Source: Sporosarcina sp. ACRSM
GTDB lineage: Bacteria > Bacillota > Bacilli > Bacillales_A > Planococcaceae
Assembly: GCF_022346545.1 (NCBI RefSeq)
Contig: NZ_JAKRNU010000003.1
Span: forward strand, 280,051 to 344,050
Length of the DNA stretch: 64,000 nucleotides
Reading direction: 5' to 3'
Below the pieces are notes generated by a model. It was not told the origin of the DNA. It ran no database searches and saw only the letters and a program-made list of their open reading frames with translations. The position numbers were made by a program, and so were the translations under genes. Shown here one piece after another: positions 58,906-64,000 of this stretch (position 1 is its first letter; the number at the start of each line of letters is the position of its first letter).

Positions 58906-59397
58906 ATGGCAAAACAACAGAAAAAAGTGAAAACCAATGCGGTACGCATTTTAGATGGAGAAGGGATTCCTTATGAGCTCAAAGCGTACGAGGTCAACGA
59001 CGGGTTGCTCGATGGCGTTTCCGTGGCGGATAAAACCGGTCAAGAAATGGAGACAGTCTTCAAGACGCTTGTGACGATTGCAGGGCCCCAAGAACTTTTT
59101 GTTTTTTTAGTCCCCGTCGCTAAGGAATTGGATTTGAAAAAAGCGGCGCGCGTGGCAGGTGTGAAAAAGCTGGAGATGCTCCCGCTGAAAGAGCTGACAA
59201 AAGAAACAGGTTATATGCGGGGCGGCTGTTCGGCAGTCGGAATGAAAAAGAAATATCCGACATTCATGGATCAGTCCGCTGAAAAACTAGACTATATGAT
59301 TGTCAGTGCCGGAAAGATCGGCTTGCAGATGAAGCTGTTACCGGAACATTTGGCACAAGTGACGGATTCTACATTTCATGATGTATTAAAAGATTGA
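58906..59397 (+). CDS. ybaK: Cys-tRNA(Pro) deacylase, YbaK/EbsC family
   Basis: 163-residue editing enzyme that hydrolyses mischarged aminoacyl-tRNA, typically Cys-tRNAPro. YbaK-domain features: KTNAVRILDGEGIPYEL at the start, a VFKTLV block with the catalytic Lys (near residue 48), and GYMRGGCSAVGMKKKYPTF (near 105), with the Gly-rich loop that binds the tRNA 3' end. AAGGGG lies 10 bases before ATG 58906. The YczE gene follows closely. Confidence 0.92.
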   Translation: MAKQQKKVKTNAVRILDGEGIPYELKAYEVNDGLLDGVSVADKTGQEMETVFKTLVTIAGPQELFVFLVPVAKELDLKKAARVAGVKKLEMLPLKELTKETGYMRGGCSAVGMKKKYPTFMDQSAEKLDYMIVSAGKIGLQMKLLPEHLAQVTDSTFHDVLKD

Positions 59398-59432
59398 AAG
59401 GATGTTTGAGCGTTAAAGAGAGAAGGGCGTGT

Positions 59433-60065
59433 ATGAGAAAAGTTTTATTATGGAGATGGGCCTTTTACTTGGTCGGGATGCTTGTCCTTTCCTTAGGGAT
59501 CTCCATGACTATTAAAGGGCAAAGGCTTGGCATCGGACCTTGGGATGTCCTGCATGTAGGCTTATTCCAGCATTTCGGATTGTCGATTGGCACGTGGAGC
59601 GTTTTGACGGGATGTATCATTGTCACCTCCACGGCTGTTGTGTTAAGGGAATGGCCGAAAATCGGCACATGGTTGAATATGGTGTTGGTCGGGGCTTTTA
59701 TTGATTTATTCAACTGGATGATTCCGGATATGACTGCGATTTGGGCGCAAATGATCATTTTTGCGGGAGGAATTATCGTACAAGGAATCGGGGTTGGCAT
59801 TTATATTTGTCCGAATATCGGTGCAGGTCCACGCGATAGTCTGATGCTTGTGCTTGTCCAAAAAACAGGTGCCAGTGTAAAGAAAATCCGGACAACGATC
59901 GAAGTGTGTGTGGCCATTATCGGTTGGATATTCGGGGGGCCGATCGGCTTTGGGACGGCTCTGATTGCATTGTTTTTAGGGCAGGTCGTCCATTATACAT
60001 TGCCGCAATGTCGGAAGCTTTTACTGAAAATCATTCATGAAGAAAATGAAAATCTACTATACTGA
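59433..60065 (+). CDS. YczE/YyaS/YitT family membrane protein
   Basis: 210-residue integral membrane protein with five predicted helices. YczE features: WRWAFYLVGMLVLSLGISM, GIGPWDVLHVGLF near residue 35, and GPRDSLML near 138, two related GPxD motifs pointing to an internal duplication. In B. subtilis YczE is linked to PPTase Sfp-dependent lipopeptide production; role here unknown. ATG 59433 has GAAGGG upstream; the frame opens to 59394 without a better site. Probably co-transcribed with ybaK. Confidence 0.85.
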   Translation: MRKVLLWRWAFYLVGMLVLSLGISMTIKGQRLGIGPWDVLHVGLFQHFGLSIGTWSVLTGCIIVTSTAVVLREWPKIGTWLNMVLVGAFIDLFNWMIPDMTAIWAQMIIFAGGIIVQGIGVGIYICPNIGAGPRDSLMLVLVQKTGASVKKIRTTIEVCVAIIGWIFGGPIGFGTALIALFLGQVVHYTLPQCRKLLLKIIHEENENLLY

Positions 60066-60152
60066 AATTTTTTTGAAGCATAGGCGATGGAGCCGTGCTT
60101 TTTTTTATGATTTGGGCATAGGCTAATCGTATGTAGAGAAAGGATGATGAGC

Positions 60153-61220
60153 ATGTATGGAACAATAACCCAATATATGGGGACAGCCTATACAGGTCTT
60201 GGAATCTCCCATAAGTACGATAAATTGATTGCCAATGCGTCCAAAACGATTTTTCTGAAATGTCCACCTACCAATACCCTTTCCGATGTGTTGAATGAAA
60301 CGGCAGCACTTTATCTGAAGCGGGGGTTTGACGTTGATAAATTCATGAGTCCTATTCAACCCGATAAAACGGACGCCATCTATGTAAATGGACCGAACTT
60401 GCTTGTTTTGCAGGCATCGCATCCTGTGGCCCTCGAACCATCGGATTTGGGCGGAAAACATTGCGTCATCAGTTTTTATGATATGTACGATGAAAATCTG
60501 CTGCGTGAAAAAAATGGTGTCATCGTCGAAAAGCTGACGGAATCGGAAACCGCACTCGAAAAAGCACTCCAGACACTATCCGAAGCGAAGAAGATTCACG
60601 ATGATTGGGAAGCGGTCAATATCGAGCGCATGATGTGGGAGTTCCATGAAGAACGCATACGAGCTTTGAAGGAAGAGCTCTTTGGCACGATTCGATTGAA
60701 TAAGTCTGCAGGTGTCTCCCATCGTCTAATCGGCTCGTTGACTTCGGCGGGGGCGCAAGATTTTATTCCATCGATTACGAGAGATTTGGAGCGGCGCATG
60801 CTCATTAAAGGGCTGCCAGGGACAGGGAAGTCAACGCTGATGAAAGCGGTGGGCGCTGAAGCGGAAGAGCGGGGATTCGATGTGCTCTACGGTTGGTGCG
60901 GCTTGGATCCGAGTGGTGTCGATCTCGTTCAGATCCCCGAACTGTCGGTATGTCTTTTCGATGCGACGAAACCGCATGCGTATGACCCTGAACGTACGGG
61001 AGACGAAATTCTCGACCTCGTGCAAATGTGTGAGGAAAATAAAGAAGCCGATGAAAAAATTAACGTGATCAGCGGCATTTATGCCGAAACAATGCTCGAT
61101 GCTTCCGGTTATATGCAGGCCTATGCACAGGCTGAAAACAGTATGAAAATCACGATGGATACCGCTATCAAACAGCCCGTTTTTGAAAAGAAAGCGATCG
61201 CGTTATTGAATTTAATCTGA
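60153..61220 (+). CDS. P-loop ATPase of the PRK06851 type
   Basis: 355-residue soluble protein. An N-terminal half with an N-A-S-K-T-I-F-L-K block is followed by a C-terminal P-loop domain, Walker [13 protein letters not shown] (near residue 215), and a later PAIL-like segment. The N-terminal half looks like a degenerate copy of the P-loop domain ([15 protein letters not shown]), as in this Bacillales family. Function unknown; nucleotide kinase or ATPase expected. ATG 60153 lies 8 bases after AAAGGA; the tandem ATGs at 60144/60147 are too close to it. Confidence 0.75.
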   Translation: MYGTITQYMGTAYTGLGISHKYDKLIANASKTIFLKCPPTNTLSDVLNETAALYLKRGFDVDKFMSPIQPDKTDAIYVNGPNLLVLQASHPVALEPSDLGGKHCVISFYDMYDENLLREKNGVIVEKLTESETALEKALQTLSEAKKIHDDWEAVNIERMMWEFHEERIRALKEELFGTIRLNKSAGVSHRLIGSLTSAGAQDFIPSITRDLERRMLIKGLPGTGKSTLMKAVGAEAEERGFDVLYGWCGLDPSGVDLVQIPELSVCLFDATKPHAYDPERTGDEILDLVQMCEENKEADEKINVISGIYAETMLDASGYMQAYAQAENSMKITMDTAIKQPVFEKKAIALLNLI

Positions 61221-61282
61221 CTTCATTCCATCGGGGTCGTATGTTACTATGGAGGCATCACCTGTTTGAAAGGAAGATTCCA

Positions 61283-62473
61283 TTGTCTAACATACTCAAT
61301 ACTTTTTTAACGGAAAATTTAGCAGAGCTCCGCAATCAAGGGCTCTACAACGAAATTGATCCAGTAGAAGGCCCGAATGGCCCGAAGATCAAAATCAAAG
61401 GAAAAGAACTGGTGAACTTATCTTCCAATAACTATCTTGGACTTGCGACGGATGAAGACCTAAAAAAATTAGCGATTGCAGCGACTGAAAAATACGGTGT
61501 CGGTGCAGGGGCGGTCCGAACCATTAACGGAACGCTTGATATACACGTAGAATTGGAGAAAAAACTGGCGGAATTCAAAGGGACGGAAGCGGCGATTGCC
61601 TACCAATCGGGCTTTAACTGTAATATGGCGGCCATTTCCGCTGTCATGACGAAAAAAGACGCCATTTTGTCCGATGAATTGAACCACGCTTCCATCATCG
61701 ACGGCTGCCGCCTGTCCGGTGCAAAAATTATCCGTGTCAATCACCAAGACATGGATGATTTACGAGCGAAAGCGAAAGAAGCGACGGAATCCGGTCTATA
61801 TGAAAAAGTGATGTACATTACAGATGGCGTCTTTTCAATGGACGGCAACATTGCGAATTTGCCGGAAATCGTCAAGATCGCCAAAGAATTCGATTTGATC
61901 ACCTATGTGGATGATGCGCACGGTTCTGGCGTCACTGGAAAAGGGAAAGGGACTGTGAAACATTTCGGTTTGGAAAAAGAGATCGATTTCCAAATCGGTA
62001 CACTTTCCAAAGCGATCGGTGTTGTCGGCGGTTATGTGGCGGGCTCACAAGATTTGATCGACTGGCTGAAAGTCCGTTCCCGTCCATTCTTATTCTCAAC
62101 AGCACTCCCGGCAGGCGATGTCGCTGCTATCATGGGCGCGCTCGATAAGATTACAGCATCCACAGAGCTGCATGACAAACTATGGGAAAACGGAAACTAC
62201 TTAAAAGAAGGATTGGCGAAATTAGGCTTCGATATCGGTGTATCCGAAACGCCGATCACGCCATGCATTATCGGCGAGGAGAAGTTGACACAACAGTTTT
62301 CAGCACGTCTGGCGGAAGAAGGCGTCTACGCAAAATCGATCGTCTTCCCGACAGTCGCCAAAGGAAAAGGCCGCGTCCGCAACATGCCGACTGCAGCCCA
62401 TACAAAAGAAATGCTCGACGAAGCGCTCGCGATCTACGAAAAAGTAGGAAAAGAGCTCGGCGTCATTTCATAA
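61283..62473 (+). CDS. kbl: Glycine C-acetyltransferase (2-amino-3-ketobutyrate CoA ligase)
   Basis: 396-residue PLP enzyme of the alpha-oxoamine synthase family. It splits 2-amino-3-oxobutyrate with CoA into glycine and acetyl-CoA. Blocks: [54 protein letters not shown] and the PLP Lys in [13 protein letters not shown] (near residue 243). TTG 61283 follows GGAAG at 6 bases; longer frames lack a site. With the threonine dehydrogenase gene downstream it forms the threonine-to-glycine route, though a terminator and new promoter lie between them. Confidence 0.92.
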   Translation: MSNILNTFLTENLAELRNQGLYNEIDPVEGPNGPKIKIKGKELVNLSSNNYLGLATDEDLKKLAIAATEKYGVGAGAVRTINGTLDIHVELEKKLAEFKGTEAAIAYQSGFNCNMAAISAVMTKKDAILSDELNHASIIDGCRLSGAKIIRVNHQDMDDLRAKAKEATESGLYEKVMYITDGVFSMDGNIANLPEIVKIAKEFDLITYVDDAHGSGVTGKGKGTVKHFGLEKEIDFQIGTLSKAIGVVGGYVAGSQDLIDWLKVRSRPFLFSTALPAGDVAAIMGALDKITASTELHDKLWENGNYLKEGLAKLGFDIGVSETPITPCIIGEEKLTQQFSARLAEEGVYAKSIVFPTVAKGKGRVRNMPTAAHTKEMLDEALAIYEKVGKELGVIS

Positions 62474-62481
62474 TTACGAGA

Positions 62482-62517
62482 AATCCCGGATAGCCTTTGT
62501 GCTGTCCGGGATTTTTT
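62482..62517 (+). terminator. Terminator of kbl
   Basis: AATCCCGGA/TCCGGGATT stem with extended inner pairing, then T5. Confidence 0.85.
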
Positions 62518-62647
62518 GTTGGGGCGAAGTTTAAAGAATCATGCGCATTTTTACTGAAACGAACACATACTGAGATAAACGGAAAATCGTTGGAATTTTC
62601 TTTTCAAGCGTTCTCATCGAAAGAATTTATTTTTCACTAAAATTTAG

Positions 62648-62676
62648 TTGTATTTTTGGGGAGAACGAATTATAGT
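62648..62676 (+). promoter_or_regulatory. Promoter upstream of tdh
   Basis: TTGTAT and TATAGT with a 17-base spacer, in an AT-rich leader about 95 bases before the start codon. Confidence 0.6.
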
Positions 62677-62769
62677 ATATTAAAGTTAATATTAAAGGGT
62701 TTTATATTAAATTAAAAATTAATGTCCTCTCTAAAAATACATATGTTTTAAGGTAAGGAGTGGTTGAGA

Positions 62770-63714
62770 ATGAAGAAAATTATGGTAACAGGCGCGCTTG
62801 GTCAAATCGGTTCAGAGTTGGTTGCGAAGCTTCGCGCCGAATACGGTACGGCTAATGTATTGGCAACGGATATACGGGTATCGGATAACAAGGAAGAGGG
62901 ACCGTTTGAGAGACTTGATGTGACCGATGCGGATAAAATGCACGTGCTCGCGAAAGATTTCGGAGCGGATACGATGATGCATATGGCTGCTTTATTGTCT
63001 GCCACTGCGGAGAAAAATCCATTATTCGCTTGGAATCTCAATATGGGTGGATTGATGAATGCGTTGGAAGTATCCCGTGAACTGGATTTGCAATTTTTTA
63101 CACCAAGTTCAATCGGTGCTTTTGGACCGTCCACGCCAAAACAAGGGACACCGCAAGATACGCTGCAACGCCCGACGACGATGTATGGGGTCAATAAAGT
63201 TGCAGGGGAATTGCTCTGTGATTACTATTTCCATAAATTCGGTCTGGACACACGTGGCGTCCGATTCCCGGGGCTCATTTCCTATGTAGCACAGCCGGGC
63301 GGAGGAACGACCGATTATGCGGTTGATATTTACTACAAAGCATTGCAAGAAGGAAAATACACATCCTATATTGCGGAAGGCACCTATATGGACATGATGT
63401 ATATGCCTGATGCACTGCAAGCAATCGTTGACTTGATGGAAGCGGACCCTGCAAAACTCGTCCACCGCAACGCATTCAACGTCACCGCGATGAGTTTCGA
63501 ACCCTCTCAAATCGCAGCCGCCATCCGTAAACAAATCCCAACCTTCGAAATCGACTACGACGTCGACCCGGAACGCCAAGCCATCGCCGATAGCTGGCCC
63601 GACGCCATCGACGCAACCGCAGCAGTGGAGGAATGGGGATTCAAAACGGAATATGATCTTGATAAAATGACTGTCGATATGCTGGAGAAATTACAATTGA
63701 AACTGAAAGCTTGA
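62770..63714 (+). CDS. tdh: L-threonine 3-dehydrogenase (SDR/epimerase type)
   Basis: 314-residue NAD-dependent short-chain dehydrogenase of the extended type. NAD loop [10 protein letters not shown] at the N-terminus, [14 protein letters not shown] (near residue 75), the catalytic Tyr-Lys in [10 protein letters not shown] (near 138) and RFPGLISY (near 165), the pattern of bacterial SDR-type threonine dehydrogenases. It oxidises L-threonine to 2-amino-3-oxobutyrate, the substrate of Kbl just upstream. ATG 62770 has AAGGAG 9 bases before; the in-frame TTG at 62764 is too close. Confidence 0.88.
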   Translation: MKKIMVTGALGQIGSELVAKLRAEYGTANVLATDIRVSDNKEEGPFERLDVTDADKMHVLAKDFGADTMMHMAALLSATAEKNPLFAWNLNMGGLMNALEVSRELDLQFFTPSSIGAFGPSTPKQGTPQDTLQRPTTMYGVNKVAGELLCDYYFHKFGLDTRGVRFPGLISYVAQPGGGTTDYAVDIYYKALQEGKYTSYIAEGTYMDMMYMPDALQAIVDLMEADPAKLVHRNAFNVTAMSFEPSQIAAAIRKQIPTFEIDYDVDPERQAIADSWPDAIDATAAVEEWGFKTEYDLDKMTVDMLEKLQLKLKA

Positions 63715-63718
63715 AAAG

Positions 63719-63746
63719 AAGGCCTCGGAACTGATTCCGAGGCCTT
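63719..63746 (+). terminator. Terminator of tdh
   Basis: A 12-bp perfect stem AAGGCCTCGGAA with its complement and a 4-base loop, then TTTATT. Confidence 0.88.
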
Positions 63747-63783
63747 TATTCCATGGAGGGAGTGCACGCAATACTTTGGGGGA

Positions 63784-64000
63784 GCTCATAATCTACTTTA
63801 AACGATCAAACTACGTCTGGCGCGCTCATTATTTACTTTAAGTGATCAAAGGAGTTAGGGAGTGCTCATAACTTTCTTCAAGTGATCAAAGGAGTTAGGG
63901 AGTGCTCATAACTTTCTTCAAGTGATCAAAGGAGTTAGGGAGTGCTCATAACTTTCTTCAAGTGATCAAAGGAGTTAGGGAGTGCTCATAACTTTCTTCA
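63784..64000. repeat. 40-bp tandem repeat array reaching the window edge
   Basis: Alternating GTGCTCATAA and GTGATCAAAG motifs every 20 bp. The last four units are nearly identical 40-bp copies, while the first two are diverged. The array continues beyond the right edge. The motifs are those of the 5.3 kb array. Confidence 0.9.

Overview
The window looks like chromosomal DNA of a Gram-positive, low-to-mid GC member of the Bacillales, most like Planococcaceae/Sporosarcina. This is an inference from family content (YfiB/YfiC-type exporter pair, SE1561, YusW, YczE, DegV and DUF4362 proteins, a cobalamin-riboswitch btu operon), strong Shine-Dalgarno sites, frequent TTG/GTG starts and Bacillus-type intrinsic terminators. 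No rRNA genes or CRISPR arrays were seen. One tRNA gene (Ala, GGC) is present.

Layout. 1-1.4 kb: end of a GntR/ABC ATPase/permease operon with a perfect operator at its promoter. 1.6-5.2 kb: an asymmetric heterodimeric ABC exporter. 5.2-23 kb: housekeeping genes (lipoprotein, DUF2804 protein, tRNA-Ala, amidase, DegV, M20 dipeptidase, CNNM transporter, ECF sigma factor, phospholipase D-like enzyme, glycosyltransferase-like protein, cation/H+ antiporter, topoisomerase III), then a decayed RelE-type toxin locus at 23.3-23.5 kb. 23.7-36.6 kb: a sigma-54-dependent catabolic island with two aconitase-type large subunits around one small subunit, a complete branched-chain-type 2-oxoacid dehydrogenase (E3, E1 alpha, E1 beta, E2), an acyl-CoA dehydrogenase, a lone biotinyl-domain protein, a divergent 2-hydroxycarboxylate transporter and a PAS/AAA+/Fis activator. 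The operon and the transporter have nearly identical -24/-12 promoters and matching upstream activator sites, so they are probably one regulon. 36.7-42.3 kb: cobalamin riboswitch and a B12 uptake/salvage operon. 42.3-58.1 kb: an AT-richer accessory region with three copies of a type I toxin/antisense-RNA locus (one intact, one disrupted, one reduced to the RNA side), an orphan phage replication module, and a run of small same-strand genes, mostly membrane proteins, zinc ribbons and a colicin-D-type immunity protein, several ending in a shared ~70-nt 3' element. 58.2-63.7 kb: core genes again (YbaK/EbsC, YczE, a P-loop ATPase, threonine degradation kbl and tdh).

Two things stand out. The sigma-54 island looks like an undescribed route for a 2-hydroxycarboxylic acid that ends as an acyl-CoA. 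In addition, five intergenic arrays (5.3, 9.5, 16.7, 18.9 and 63.8 kb) use different motifs but share a repeat step of about 20-21 bp, that is two helical turns, so every motif falls on one DNA face.

All calls come from reading the sequence and translations; no database search was run. Start codons were moved from the longest frame where a ribosome binding site clearly favoured another codon, and this is stated per gene.
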